Shown: positions 26,472 to 35,722, counted from the stretch's first letter. The stretch is DNA of 64,000 nt from Lysinibacillus piscis (GCF_026012395.1 NZ_BRZA01000002.1:1177373-1241372), one strand, 5' to 3'. Numbers and translations are program-made. The notes: generated from the letters alone by a model not told the origin.

Positions 26472-26789
26472 TTACACCCTCTTTAGAGGTAATCGCATGA
26501 TTTCATGCATGCCGCCCTGGTCCTCCGCATCACCTGCAGCAGTGTACTCTACACCTTCATACTCTATCCTTGCTGTTACAGGAATTAAAGTGCCATAAGG
26601 ATAGTACACATCACGATGGAATGACACACCGAGTTGCTTCATTTCCACAAGTCGAGATGTTGAAGGTGTATCCATGAAACAATCTATTTTATTTGTTACT
26701 TCCCATTTTTTTGTAGAGCCACCAGAGCCATTTGGAACTGACTTTTCCTCTTTTATTTTTGTTGTATGTGGAAATTCATCGTAAGGCAT
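26472..26789 (-). CDS. Head closure protein
   Basis: 105 residues, beta-rich, with FPHTTKIKEEKS and YYPYGTLIPVTARIEYEG, resembling the head-tail joining (stopper) proteins encoded here in siphoviruses. The start overlaps the preceding gene by 14 bases, indicating coupled translation. Confidence 0.75.
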   Translation of the reverse strand: MPYDEFPHTTKIKEEKSVPNGSGGSTKKWEVTNKIDCFMDTPSTSRLVEMKQLGVSFHRDVYYPYGTLIPVTARIEYEGVEYTAAGDAEDQGGMHEIMRLPLKRV

Positions 26790-27102
26790 GGAACTTCACC
26801 TTCTTGTACGGCCTTAAATAAGTCCAAATGGCATTTGGGAACTCTGTATCATAAGAATAGGAAACGGAGCCCATCCTTCGACTATTTAATCCTGTTGTTT
26901 GCATATTAAATTGAATAGCTTTAGCGATGAATAGACGTACACCTTGAGGCATTTCAGACGGTTCCCAATTACCATTACAGTGGTCCTTCGCTACATCAAA
27001 TAAAACGGGAGCCATCGCTTGATAAAATGCATCATGCTTAGCCCCTGTAACTCCATTCATTTGCTTTAGTAGATCTATTTCTTCTTGCGTGGGTTGCCAC
27101 AT
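26776..27102 (-). CDS. Head-tail connector (adaptor) protein
   Basis: 108 residues, helical, with ATQEEIDLLKQMNG-like start and FDVAKDHCNGNW, then MPQGVRLFIAKAIQFNMQ. Fits the head-tail adaptor family (gp6/gp15-like). It overlaps the following closure gene by 14 bases. Confidence 0.75.
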   Translation of the reverse strand: MWQPTQEEIDLLKQMNGVTGAKHDAFYQAMAPVLFDVAKDHCNGNWEPSEMPQGVRLFIAKAIQFNMQTTGLNSRRMGSVSYSYDTEFPNAIWTYLRPYKKVKFHALR

Positions 27103-27110
27103 GAAATCAC

Positions 27111-27257
27111 CTACTCTTCAGTTTCAGTTTTCTTTAAAGGAGCCCGTTTAGGTTTTGGTGCTTCTACTTCTTCGAAATCTTCAGTACGTAAAAGACGGGC
27201 ACCATGTTCTTCAGTGACCGCCCATGTAATATCTGTTTTTAAGTTTTTCACTAACAC
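27111..27257 (-). CDS. Small head-region protein
   Basis: 48 residues read from codons with a GTG start and GGAGGG 6 bases upstream: begins MLVKNLKTDITWAVTEEHG, ends in a Lys/Pro/Glu-rich tail (KPKRAPLKKTETEE). Position just after the capsid gene suggests a minor head or connector accessory, as in other phages where a small protein lies here. Function not known. Confidence 0.65.
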   Translation of the reverse strand: MLVKNLKTDITWAVTEEHGARLLRTEDFEEVEAPKPKRAPLKKTETEE

Positions 27258-27269
27258 CTAAATCCCTCC

Positions 27270-28133
27270 TTATACTGGACGTTTAGCTGAAAGGACTGCT
27301 AGAGCTTCTGGGCGTGTCACTTTAGCACCGTACAGATGAAGCCCTTTAACAGCATCTGCAAAGCGCTTTTCTGGACGGTATCCTTCAACTTGTGCTGCTT
27401 GCTCTGCATATGTCCACGCCATGTTATGACCAGCAATGATTTTTGAGTTTGCTACAACTCCAGAACCTGTTGCAACAGAAGGTGCATTATTAGATTTCAT
27501 TAATAAAAAGCCTGCAGCTCGACCTACAACCCCATTTAATAAACGCTCATCAGCCGGTAAAGCCCCTGAACCAACAAAACGGTCATCTTTTAATAACAGC
27601 CCCTCGAACCAAGGCGGAAGAACAGCAAAACGACCTTGTGTCGGCACGTTGGATTCATCAAGTTTTGTTGATAAATCCACTAAGTACTCGTACGCATTGT
27701 CCTTTGTCACATCAATTGGAGCTGCATCTGTACCAATAGTATTTGTTGCATGAACATAGTGTGATGCAATAAATTGGTCAGCAACATTTGATAGTGCATA
27801 TGCAGCCTCAGCCATTGCAGCGTCCATTAATTTTGGGTTTTGTTGAATTTTATCAAGGTCATCAATCTGGAAATTGAAGAATTTCGATTCAGTAATCTGT
27901 AAAGAACGAGTATGATCCGTTAATTCTTCTGGATCACCCATGTTGGCGTTTTTTGTATAATCACCAATTGTAACAGTACCAATACCATTGATTTTTACAG
28001 TGTCACCATACGCCTTAATTTCACCCTCATAATCACGGTTAATAACACCCGTTTGACCAAACACTAAAGATTTTTGCAAGTTATGCAACAATCGTGCTGA
28101 CCAAATTGCTGGAATAAAATTTGAAGTAGCCAT
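27270..28133 (-). CDS. Major capsid protein
   Basis: 287 residues: FIPAIWSARLLHNLQKSLVFG start, INRDYEGEIKAYGDTVKI, DQFIASHYV, ending THRPEALAVLSAKRPV-like. This is a HK97-fold coat protein of the P22 gp5-like group that begins with IWSARLL. It directly follows the scaffold gene and is preceded by AGGAGG. It forms the icosahedral shell. Confidence 0.85.
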   Translation of the reverse strand: MATSNFIPAIWSARLLHNLQKSLVFGQTGVINRDYEGEIKAYGDTVKINGIGTVTIGDYTKNANMGDPEELTDHTRSLQITESKFFNFQIDDLDKIQQNPKLMDAAMAEAAYALSNVADQFIASHYVHATNTIGTDAAPIDVTKDNAYEYLVDLSTKLDESNVPTQGRFAVLPPWFEGLLLKDDRFVGSGALPADERLLNGVVGRAAGFLLMKSNNAPSVATGSGVVANSKIIAGHNMAWTYAEQAAQVEGYRPEKRFADAVKGLHLYGAKVTRPEALAVLSAKRPV

Positions 28134-28162
28134 ACTAATATTTCCTCCTTACCGATTAACGG

Positions 28163-28810
28163 TTATAGTAATTTATTTTTAACGATTTCTTCCCAATTCG
28201 CATTGATTTCATTAGGTGTCATTTTTAGAACATCCTCTTTCGTCAGCGCTTTAGGATCACTTGCTTTAGATGGTGGTTGTGTCCCCCCATCTTTGAAACG
28301 CTTTTCCACCTCTGCATTAACAGCTGCATTAAATTCAACCTCAAGGACACTTAAATTAGCACTTGTTTGCTCTGCATCTTCACCTACAAAGAATTCTACT
28401 AATTTACTCGGCAGACTCTTTTCTGTCGCAGTAGAAAGTGCTTGATTAACTAATTTTTCACGTGCAGCTTCTTTTTGTGACTGCTCAAACTGCGCTTTTA
28501 AATCACGTAACTGCTTTGCTTCCTCTGTTTCTGGAGGGTATCGTTTAGCAATTTCTTCTTCTAATTTTTTGGGAAGCGTTTTGGTTTCATACGTTTTAAT
28601 AGCATCAGTTACTCGTGTATCCGCAAAAGATTGCAGGTACGTTTTACCTTGTTCATTTTCCTGTAGAAACGCAGTTACAGCTTCAATCGTTAATTCTGCC
28701 CCTTGTCCGTTTCCTCCTGGAGGTGGCTCCGGTGTAGGTTCAGGGTCATCTGCAAAAAACTGAAGATCTAGTGGCACAATAAGTTTGATATTAAATAGAT
28801 TTTTAATCAT
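28163..28810 (-). CDS. Scaffolding protein, DUF4355
   Basis: 215 residues: a hydrophobic N-terminus (LFNIKLIVPLDLQFFADD), a Pro/Gly-rich linker, a Glu/Lys/Gln coiled coil (about 60-130) and a short C-terminal binding segment. The LQFFA start followed by coiled coil is typical of DUF4355 scaffold proteins that guide capsid assembly. It precedes the capsid gene. Confidence 0.85.
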   Translation of the reverse strand: MIKNLFNIKLIVPLDLQFFADDPEPTPEPPPGGNGQGAELTIEAVTAFLQENEQGKTYLQSFADTRVTDAIKTYETKTLPKKLEEEIAKRYPPETEEAKQLRDLKAQFEQSQKEAAREKLVNQALSTATEKSLPSKLVEFFVGEDAEQTSANLSVLEVEFNAAVNAEVEKRFKDGGTQPPSKASDPKALTKEDVLKMTPNEINANWEEIVKNKLL

Positions 28811-28973
28811 GTATCCTCCTTGCCCAATTTAGTTACTCTGATGAATCCCTAAACTGTTCAAAATTGTATTTGTTCTCGTTCTTTATAGCGTCTGCGAGAG
28901 GAAAGACAAAATATTATTCGTTGCATACAACAGAAGCGTTAGCCATTTAAAGCCCCTTTCTAGGCATAAGAAA

Positions 28974-29000
28974 AACACCTAACATCAATTAGGTGCTTCA
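28974..29000 (-). terminator. Terminator between the MuF-side genes and the scaffold gene
   Basis: AGCACCTA / TAGGTGTT on the minus strand followed by TTTTCTTATG. Lies at the end of the 28998 gene inside the late operon, so it may be a weak or regulated terminator. The 160 bases beyond it hold no credible gene; a 10-codon frame is too short. Confidence 0.65.
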
Positions 29001-29210
29001 TTCTTCCTGTTTATATAATAATTCTCTAAATGCACGCGTTTTTTCTCGCCATTTTTTATTTTCTTCAAGATACTCCTGGTACAGCTCTTGTATTTCTTGG
29101 GGTGCTTCATTATTGAGTATTGGCTGCTGATTATTGCTGATTTCAACTAGATAAGGTTCTACCTTTTTATACATATCTCTTAATTCTTTAGGCTTCACAA
29201 TCATAACCAC
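28998..29210 (-). CDS. Small protein after the MuF-metallopeptidase gene
   Basis: About 70 residues. Start uncertain between GTG at 29210, spaced 6 bases from AAGGTG, and ATG at 29204. Highly charged and helical (PQEIQELYQEYLEENKKW). It begins just after the stop of the MuF protein and ends at a terminator. Candidate immunity protein for the peptidase domain, or a small head protein; position cannot decide. Confidence 0.5.
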   Translation of the reverse strand: MVMIVKPKELRDMYKKVEPYLVEISNNQQPILNNEAPQEIQELYQEYLEENKKWREKTRAFRELLYKQEE

Positions 29211-29220
29211 GAAAATCACC

Positions 29221-30903
29221 TTACCTTTTTACGTATTTTTTCATCAATTCTACTATTTTTTCTGAAAGTACGGTACTTTTTCCTAAGTAATGTAGCGCTA
29301 TCGCCTCTGAAAGTAATTCCATGTGATTGTCATCTAGATGATATGCTTCTGCTGCGTATGCTGATAATTGTTCTCGAATTTTATAATCCTTCACCAATTC
29401 ACGTAGATCATTTTGAAATTCAACATTACGAATACCTATCAATTGTTCTTCGATTGCGTGCCCAAGCTCATGAGCAACTGTTTGCTCCATTCCACTATAA
29501 TCAGTTTTAACAAATGCCCCTTCGTTGACAGATTGTGTAATGAAATTCTCTGTATCTTCTATAGAACCAAAGGACGTATTTATATAAAGTGTCCTTCTGA
29601 AATATGCAGCAACTCCAGTGAATTCCTCGTCATATTCAACAAATAGCCCATTATCAACAATTATATTCTCAAAGTCCACTTGTGGGAAATCGATCCGTAC
29701 TTTGTCTAAGGCTTGTTCTGCAGCCGTTGATACATAATCCCTGAATTCTGATGATAAATCAGGATTATTTCGTTCGATATTTTCATTTATTTCTTGACGA
29801 TTTTTTAAGAATGAAGCTTTATCATGCTGAATCCCAAACTTTTCTAACCATTCATTAAATGTAATATATCCTTTTAATTTTCTTTTTGGAGGGTGAATAT
29901 CAGACTGTGCTAACTTTAAAGCTTGCAAATAAGTCTTTCCCTTTGCTTGATACTCTTGGATTTTAGCCTGTACTGCAGCTTGGTATCGGTCATCTTGATA
30001 GTCATAGATTCTGCTAGTTTTCGGGACTTTTCCGTTGATGAGTAAAAAGATTTTACATCGGCATCCCCAATTCATCCCTGGGTCTTTCCACGTTTTTGGA
30101 CGCTTTGCTTTATCCCCTCCATAATGAAAATACCCTGCAGCATCTGCTATTTGGCTATCTAGTATTCGGTGTTGCATACGCACTTGCATATCGCGCATGC
30201 TTACCCACATCTTTTGTATATCAATTCGTTCTTTTGCTAATTCATAAATTTTATCTTGAGCAAAATTTAACACGAGATTGAATAAATCCCGTGCTCGTTG
30301 TATTCCATAAAATTTAGAATTGAGTGTTCGCTTTTTTATTTGTTTAGTCGTTTCAATTTGCCCTGCTTCTGTGCGCAAATTTTCCCTAATATCCCTGTAG
30401 ACGTTTAGAGTCAAATCATTCTTATGTCTGCTAAATAGTTGTACAGTGTAATCTGCGTATTCTTTTTTAAAGGCTTGAAACAAAAGCTTCTGTCGACTTA
30501 ATAGCCACTTGATAAAACTAACAATTCCGCCCATTAATGTTTCCGTTACGTTTCCGAGCGCTGTAAAACCTGTTGCAATGATATTCGCTGGATTTTGCTG
30601 AAGCCACGAATAAAGTAAGTAGGCATATAACAAATACATCTTGTTGAAACTCTCTTCTTCTGCTTGTTGTAAATCGGCTAAAATCTGCTGGTACGTTGTG
30701 GTTGCCTCTTTATCTATTGCATGCTTGTAATGTTCTAAACGCTTATATCGTTGAAATTCAGATAATGTTTCTCCATATTTCCCGTAGTAGCCCTCTGTTA
30801 TTTTTAATAAACGGTTTGAGAGTTGAAAATACTTTTTTTCAAGCGTTTTTTCTAGCTGTTCAAGAATTGTTTGCACTTCAGCGAAGATTCGTAATTGATC
30901 CAT
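29221..30903 (-). CDS. MuF-type minor head protein with C-terminal zinc metallopeptidase domain
   Basis: 560 residues, longer than a simple MuF protein. Residues 1-180 are helical. The Phage_Mu_F domain (about 190-300) contains MQVRMQHRILDSQIADAAG and the Cys pair in NWGCRCKIF. After a linker, residues 385-560 form a separate domain with GMEQTVAHELGHAIEEQ (HELGH at 478-482) and a downstream Glu (SEAIALHYL, E533) suited as third zinc ligand. MuF proteins are packaged in the capsid near the portal and can be injected. MuF fusions to toxin domains are a described class of phage effectors. Peptidase activity and target are inferred from the motif. Confidence 0.8.
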   Translation of the reverse strand: MDQLRIFAEVQTILEQLEKTLEKKYFQLSNRLLKITEGYYGKYGETLSEFQRYKRLEHYKHAIDKEATTTYQQILADLQQAEEESFNKMYLLYAYLLYSWLQQNPANIIATGFTALGNVTETLMGGIVSFIKWLLSRQKLLFQAFKKEYADYTVQLFSRHKNDLTLNVYRDIRENLRTEAGQIETTKQIKKRTLNSKFYGIQRARDLFNLVLNFAQDKIYELAKERIDIQKMWVSMRDMQVRMQHRILDSQIADAAGYFHYGGDKAKRPKTWKDPGMNWGCRCKIFLLINGKVPKTSRIYDYQDDRYQAAVQAKIQEYQAKGKTYLQALKLAQSDIHPPKRKLKGYITFNEWLEKFGIQHDKASFLKNRQEINENIERNNPDLSSEFRDYVSTAAEQALDKVRIDFPQVDFENIIVDNGLFVEYDEEFTGVAAYFRRTLYINTSFGSIEDTENFITQSVNEGAFVKTDYSGMEQTVAHELGHAIEEQLIGIRNVEFQNDLRELVKDYKIREQLSAYAAEAYHLDDNHMELLSEAIALHYLGKSTVLSEKIVELMKKYVKR

Positions 30904-30907
30904 TCAA

Positions 30908-32320
30908 TCACTCTCTTTCAAATGCTTGTGATTCATTCTGGGTCAGAGGCATTGAGCGATTACCAAACTCCTCTTCATCTTGTATCATTGCCTCGACTTC
31001 TGCTTCTACATCATCAACCTCACTAAACAACGATAAACGTGTACGTTCCGATACCCGGCCCTGTAGCTTCTCCTGAATTTCTGCTTCCTCTAGTAGATTA
31101 GCAGGCAAATTACGTTTGAAGCCGAACCAAAGCTTTAAATAATCATCTTTGGAACAGATGCCTTTCTTTGCCCATGCACTACATAGCACTTTGAATTGGT
31201 ACCTTAAAGCCGTAGTAAACTTCCGTTCCATTGTTTTACATTTATTAGCAAGCGCCATTAATTTATATTTCATCGCCACGCCACTTGCATTACCACTGAA
31301 TGCCTCATCACTAAAGTTCACACTCTTTGCTAATCTCATAATATTCTCTTCCAAACGGTCTAAGTGATTTTCTATCATTTGATCATTGACTTCTTTTGTT
31401 AAGTATTTAATGTCATCGTTTTCTCCCATTAGCTCGAAAATGCCTGTACGTGAAATTTTCTTCGCATCCTCCTCATCCATTCCCATACCTCGAAGCACCA
31501 AATAAGCTAAACGCCATTGTTCAATTTCGTTAGAGGCATCTGAAAATGTACGGTCATATGCATCAATCAACTTATACACCTTGTCAGCATCACCTTGTAA
31601 CTCTTCGTTATTCATAATCCCAAACAACGGACAATAGTCGAATAAATGCTTCCGTTCATTTTTCAAAGTAAATGGTGAATCTGTATCGATTCGTGTGTAA
31701 AGTCGCTCTGTCGTTGCGTCATAAAATACCAGTTGTTCTATTTCTACTTTGTCACCTTCATCGTTTAATTCTGCGACTTTATAATATCGAAATGCATATT
31801 TAGGATCGCTCACATTTGCTGTTTCTGAAAGAATAATCGTTTCCCATGGAGGTATAGCTGTCACCCTTTCATTACCATCTGTATCAATATAGAGTAACCG
31901 TGCTGAATAGCCACATATAGCTGTCTTTTTGCCTGATTCACTATCTAAGTCATCGATAGCATTACGTAAATTAAAAAGCTCAATTACCTCTGCTAATTTA
32001 GCTAGGGTTTGAGCTTTTTTATCTAATACATATGAAATTGGATTGCCGAACATGTAGCCTATTTTTGTGTCCACGATATCAGCATCGAATGAATTATTTA
32101 ATGTGTTGTTCACTTTGTCATCAACACGTTGCACATGTTCATTTCCTTGGGCATACTCCGTCGGTTTGCGTGTTAAAATAGGCACCGCTGAATGCTCCGT
32201 TTTGTAACGGTTGTAGTTGAGCAGCCGTTTATTTCTTTCACTCTTGGTTTCCTCTACTAATTTGTTTAGCAATAGAGGCGTTATACCTTTTTCATCAATA
32301 TATGTGATGTATTCATTCAT
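30908..32320 (-). CDS. Portal protein (SPP1 gp6-like)
   Basis: 470 residues of the SPP1 gp6-type portal: TKSERNKRLLNYNRY, KVNNTLNNSFDADIVDTKIGYMFGNPISY (spanning the stem region) and FSGNASGVAMKYKLMALANKC. The portal dodecamer is the DNA gate. AGGAGG before ATG; follows the large terminase by 12 bases. Confidence 0.92.
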   Translation of the reverse strand: MNEYITYIDEKGITPLLLNKLVEETKSERNKRLLNYNRYKTEHSAVPILTRKPTEYAQGNEHVQRVDDKVNNTLNNSFDADIVDTKIGYMFGNPISYVLDKKAQTLAKLAEVIELFNLRNAIDDLDSESGKKTAICGYSARLLYIDTDGNERVTAIPPWETIILSETANVSDPKYAFRYYKVAELNDEGDKVEIEQLVFYDATTERLYTRIDTDSPFTLKNERKHLFDYCPLFGIMNNEELQGDADKVYKLIDAYDRTFSDASNEIEQWRLAYLVLRGMGMDEEDAKKISRTGIFELMGENDDIKYLTKEVNDQMIENHLDRLEENIMRLAKSVNFSDEAFSGNASGVAMKYKLMALANKCKTMERKFTTALRYQFKVLCSAWAKKGICSKDDYLKLWFGFKRNLPANLLEEAEIQEKLQGRVSERTRLSLFSEVDDVEAEVEAMIQDEEEFGNRSMPLTQNESQAFERE

Positions 32321-32332
32321 GACAGCACCTCC

Positions 32333-33541
32333 TTATCGATTCTTCCCAGTGATAATTTGTTTGTAATAATGTGTATAAATAGCATACCGCAGGGCATCTA
32401 GTACATCGTCCCATAATTTCACTGGCTCTCCTGTACCTGAGTTCCACACATATTGATATATTTCATCTTCAAAACGTTTAATTTCATCACGTACAATAAA
32501 CAATCGCTCTAACTTAAATCTTCTAGCCACTTCTTCGATACCAGCAACAACTGCTTTTCTTGCATTAAATGCTCGTATTTTTTCACGTTTAAAACGATCA
32601 ATATGTTCTGGTCGAGCTGTATCACAATAAAAATTGATATTGCCATATCGTACTTTAATGTCCTTCGCTATTTTTACCCAATCATCAATCTCATAATATT
32701 GATGAGCATGCTCTTCGCATAAGTATACGTCCCCTTTATCATCCTCTGCTAGTACAACGATAGAGCCAAAATGCTCATACCCCCAGTCAACACCAGCAAA
32801 ATATTTAACAATATTCTTTTTCGCAAATTCTTGCGAAGAAACATAATGTACCTTTTCATTAAAATCTTTGTATATGATGCCTTCAGCAGCTACCCATCGC
32901 CCATGAATATCACGATCAGTAAACATTCCCGATGGAGTACTGGCTACAATCGATTCAATATACTCTTCATCTAATTTGTCGTTATCAAATAAAGAAAAAT
33001 GGAATACACGGATATTCAAACGGCCACTTTTTAAAGTTTGACCGTCTTGGTCAATGTAATCTTTTTTGATGCTGTGTGCTGGATTTTCAGGGTTTGTGTC
33101 GATTAATACTCGTGCTCCTGGATAAGAGCAACGTGAAATAACTTCTTTTACAAATGTGTCATGCAGTGCTGTACCTTCGTTGACAAAAGCGCCAGCTGAT
33201 GTAAATCCACGTGCTTTTTTCCATGAATCTGCTTTTGCCCCATCGAATACATATACCTTATTACCAAAAATCGTAACAGCATTAGACTTATTTAGCTTCA
33301 GTTCTTTGCCCAATATCATTTCCATATCGTCTAGTACGTTTCGTCTTATACTAGCCTGCGTAGCGCCACCAATGATAAACGATAACCCTTGTCCTTCAAA
33401 CTTTGCGATGTGCATTAAAAAAAGCAAGATAAACACAAAAGTTTTTCCTGCTCGCTTTGCGCCACTTGCGACTGTAATTTTAGGTTTTTCTTTAATGTAC
33501 GAATCCATAACGGCTTGTTGTTTTTTTGTTAATTCAGCCAT
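32333..33541 (-). CDS. Terminase large subunit (PBSX family)
   Basis: 402 residues. ATPase: Walker A SGAKRAGKTF (about 22-31), Walker B region with FVNEGTAL (about 115). Nuclease: first Asp in FAGVDWGYEHFG (about 250) and last in DVLDALRYAI (about 385). This motor packages DNA. The start codon overlaps the stop of the small subunit gene. Confidence 0.93.
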   Translation of the reverse strand: MAELTKKQQAVMDSYIKEKPKITVASGAKRAGKTFVFILLFLMHIAKFEGQGLSFIIGGATQASIRRNVLDDMEMILGKELKLNKSNAVTIFGNKVYVFDGAKADSWKKARGFTSAGAFVNEGTALHDTFVKEVISRCSYPGARVLIDTNPENPAHSIKKDYIDQDGQTLKSGRLNIRVFHFSLFDNDKLDEEYIESIVASTPSGMFTDRDIHGRWVAAEGIIYKDFNEKVHYVSSQEFAKKNIVKYFAGVDWGYEHFGSIVVLAEDDKGDVYLCEEHAHQYYEIDDWVKIAKDIKVRYGNINFYCDTARPEHIDRFKREKIRAFNARKAVVAGIEEVARRFKLERLFIVRDEIKRFEDEIYQYVWNSGTGEPVKLWDDVLDALRYAIYTHYYKQIITGKNR

Positions 33542-34269
33542 TACTCTTCACCAGCCATTCGTCGTAACATTTTAGCAACTTCGGATTCTTGTGTGCTGAC
33601 ATTAGGATTTTCTAATTTATTGATTTCGGCTTTTGTTTTATCAATATTCAACTGCAGCTGCTCAAGTTTGAGCCTACGTTCATCATCTTGGTCGGCCATC
33701 TCTACAAATTGACGAATAGAAGAACGCAACTCCCCAATAGCCCGTGATTGAGCCGTGAGTAGTTGCGCCTGTCGTTCCCATGCAAATTGGAATTCATATT
33801 CGATTTCCTTACCAAATTGAGTATCTTTACGTTTTTTGAGCTCTTTGATGATTTCATTTTTATCAGTCACATGCATAATACGTTGTGCTCGAATGATAGC
33901 AGCATATTGAATTTGTATCTGATCCCATATTAAATCAGCTGGGGCACGCTCATTCATGGATTCCATAATCTCAAGCGTTTCTTCTGGGAGGTATTTTTGA
34001 AACAATCCATGCGTTACTGCATTGCTGTTGCCATGCGGTGCCCCCCCTGCGTTACCTACAGCATTTTGATTACCTTTTGGCGCGCCGCGATTTCGATTAG
34101 TAACGTTACCTTTCAGGTGTTCGTTCCATTTATCTTGGTTTTTCCATTTTCTGATTTGCGAATCCGATAACTCTAGTTGGGTTGCAATCTCTGTCAAAAG
34201 CATTTGCCCCTGACTTTCGAGCCACATTTGAAATGCTTCGTCGCGCTTTGGATTTCTTGGTCTAGCCAT
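33541..34269 (-). CDS. Terminase small subunit
   Basis: 242 residues: N-terminal helix-turn-helix (LLTEIATQLELSDSQIRKWKNQ, about 23-45) for recognising the packaging site, a Gly/Asn-rich loop (RGAPKGNQNAVGN and GGAPHGNSNA), then a helical oligomerisation region and a C-terminal coiled coil. This matches the PBSX/YqaS type small subunit. GGAGG is upstream; it opens the late operon. Confidence 0.88.
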   Translation of the reverse strand: MARPRNPKRDEAFQMWLESQGQMLLTEIATQLELSDSQIRKWKNQDKWNEHLKGNVTNRNRGAPKGNQNAVGNAGGAPHGNSNAVTHGLFQKYLPEETLEIMESMNERAPADLIWDQIQIQYAAIIRAQRIMHVTDKNEIIKELKKRKDTQFGKEIEYEFQFAWERQAQLLTAQSRAIGELRSSIRQFVEMADQDDERRLKLEQLQLNIDKTKAEINKLENPNVSTQESEVAKMLRRMAGEE

Positions 34270-34420
34270 AAATCATCAACACCACCTCCATATTTGAGTT
34301 GTTTTGTAATTACTACATTACCTCATTATGCTAATAGCCTTTTGTATTTTAAAATCACTTGTAATCGTTTCGTATATATTCCAATTGGCTGTTTGATGCC
34401 ATTTTCAGGACAAATGAAAA

Positions 34421-34442
34421 ACACCCCGAAGGATGCTTGAAG
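34421..34442 (-). terminator. UUCG-loop terminator of the cargo membrane gene
   Basis: On the minus strand AAGCATCC TTCG GGGTGTTT with two G-U pairs and a TTCG tetraloop, followed by TTT. It lies immediately after the stop at 34444 and separates cargo from the terminase operon. Confidence 0.8.
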
Positions 34443-34443
34443 A

Positions 34444-35220
34444 TTATTTTTTCTTCTTTCCTGGCAATATCCAATTTGTGGGTAAAAAAGTTCGTTTTTT
34501 AACTAAAGTTTTCTGACCATTCTCTATTTGATAAAGTTTTTCACATGTTTCATAGAAGTTGTATTCATATAAAAACTTTTCATACTCTGTAGTTGTATAA
34601 TATAGTTCCATTTTTTTAGGCCTTGCATTACCTAAAGATGGTTTAGTTACATACGGTATCGGGATAAAAATTTCTACATCATTTTTCAAGTGATCTAAAT
34701 ACGCTTCATAAAAGTGTTGTTCGTAATACTTTTCTTCCAAATACAATTTTATCTCACATTCTAATATAACATCTGGTGCACCAACAAATTTCAGTTGAAA
34801 GAAACCAATTTTTTTATCATTAGTGACACTAGCAATCATTCTTAAGCTTTTATAGTAATCAAACTCTATTATCTTAGAATCTCTATGTAAATCGACTTCT
34901 TCCAACTGATAGCTAGCTCTTAAGTCATTGCATACAATAAAAGGTCTCGCCTTCTTTTTGTTTTCTGTTTGCACTTGTTGCGATTGGTAATCAATTTGCG
35001 TTTTTGCAGCAACATAAGCTCCTATTGCCCCTATAATTCCACCAATCATTCCTGTGATGCCCCCTATGATAGTAGCTACTTGTGGGCTATCACCTAATAT
35101 AAATTGAAATATTATCGCTAATACCGAAATGATAAAAGCTATTATAGATACAGACAATATTGTTAAAATCATTTTTTCTATTCTTTTCACTTTTTCTACT
35201 TCTTCTGATTTTTCTATCAT
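34444..35220 (-). CDS. Cargo membrane protein with cytoplasmic domain
   Basis: 258 residues from the ATG at 35220 (GGGAGG 8 bases upstream). Two membrane helices near 20-42 and 50-75 (with GGITGMIGGIIGAIGAYVA) are followed by a soluble domain of 170 residues with Tyr/Glu-rich strands. Not recognised. It sits between the small terminase and replication genes, a position where many phages carry exclusion or abortive-infection genes, and has its own terminator. Confidence 0.6.
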   Translation of the reverse strand: MIEKSEEVEKVKRIEKMILTILSVSIIAFIISVLAIIFQFILGDSPQVATIIGGITGMIGGIIGAIGAYVAAKTQIDYQSQQVQTENKKKARPFIVCNDLRASYQLEEVDLHRDSKIIEFDYYKSLRMIASVTNDKKIGFFQLKFVGAPDVILECEIKLYLEEKYYEQHFYEAYLDHLKNDVEIFIPIPYVTKPSLGNARPKKMELYYTTTEYEKFLYEYNFYETCEKLYQIENGQKTLVKKRTFLPTNWILPGKKKK

Positions 35221-35280
35221 TGTAATAACCTCCCATTCAATCATAAGCTGAAAGGTGATAAATAGGAACAATTTTCTACA

Positions 35281-35305
35281 AAAAAGCCACGTTAGGAACG
35301 TGACT
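35281..35305 (-). terminator. Terminator of the 62-residue gene
   Basis: AGTCACGTT / AACGTGGCT on the minus strand with a 3-base loop, followed by TTTTTTGTAG. It overlaps the last codons of the gene. Confidence 0.75.
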
Positions 35306-35480
35306 GAATGTAATCATTTAATTTTTGTTGTGTGATTTGTACTGTGTTAGCGATGTAATTTAATTGCTCTGAAACTACTTTTAAATTTTCTAAATCTTCA
35401 ACATCAATATCTGTACAACTTAAGTTTGCAAAAGCTGTAGTCAATTCATTAAGCATCTTTACTATGCGCTCTGATTGCAT
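35292..35480 (-). CDS. Small helical protein, unknown
   Basis: 62 residues, entirely helical and acidic (MLNELTTAFANLSC, LENLKVVSEQLNYIANTVQI). Its ATG abuts the stop of the interrupted frame at 35482. No family recognised. Confidence 0.5.
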   Translation of the reverse strand: MQSERIVKMLNELTTAFANLSCTDIDVEDLENLKVVSEQLNYIANTVQITQQKLNDYIQSRS

Positions 35481-35481
35481 G

Positions 35482-35639
35482 TTATTCTACCTCAATTTCT
35501 ACGATTCTTGCTATTTCGTATTTGGCTTTTTCCATTTCAGCTTTACCTTCTGAGTCATAGCAACCTACTAAAACCTCATTAAACGGAAAGCCACTTATTA
35601 GTTTAAATACCAAATAAACTATGTCTATTTTTTATCCAA
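35482..35639 (-). pseudogene. Frameshifted small gene at an A6 run
   Basis: A perfect ribosome site (AGGAGG) is followed by a TTG and then stops after four codons (MDKK, TAG). One extra A in the A6 run would open a 52-codon frame reading IDIVYLVFKLISGFPFNEVL and ending IARIVEIEVE, adjoining the next gene. Either a real single-base deletion, a sequencing error in a homopolymer, or slippage at the A-run. Confidence 0.5.
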
Positions 35640-35695
35640 GTTCGCCCACCTCCTTTTAAACCTATGATAGATTAAAAGGAAACATTTGCATAATA

Positions 35696-35722
35696 AAAAG
35701 CCACACCTGTTAGATGTGACTA
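35696..35722 (-). terminator. Terminator of the deoxyribosyltransferase-like gene
   Basis: On the minus strand AGTCACATCT / AGGTGTGGCT (with G-U pairs), loop AAC, followed by TTTTTATTATG. Very similar to the terminators at 35281 and 36721. Confidence 0.8.

Noticed and set aside
28820..28970. Ten-codon frame between scaffold and 28998 gene
   Set aside because: Too short to support as a gene although AAAGGGG precedes it; possibly a leader peptide or chance.
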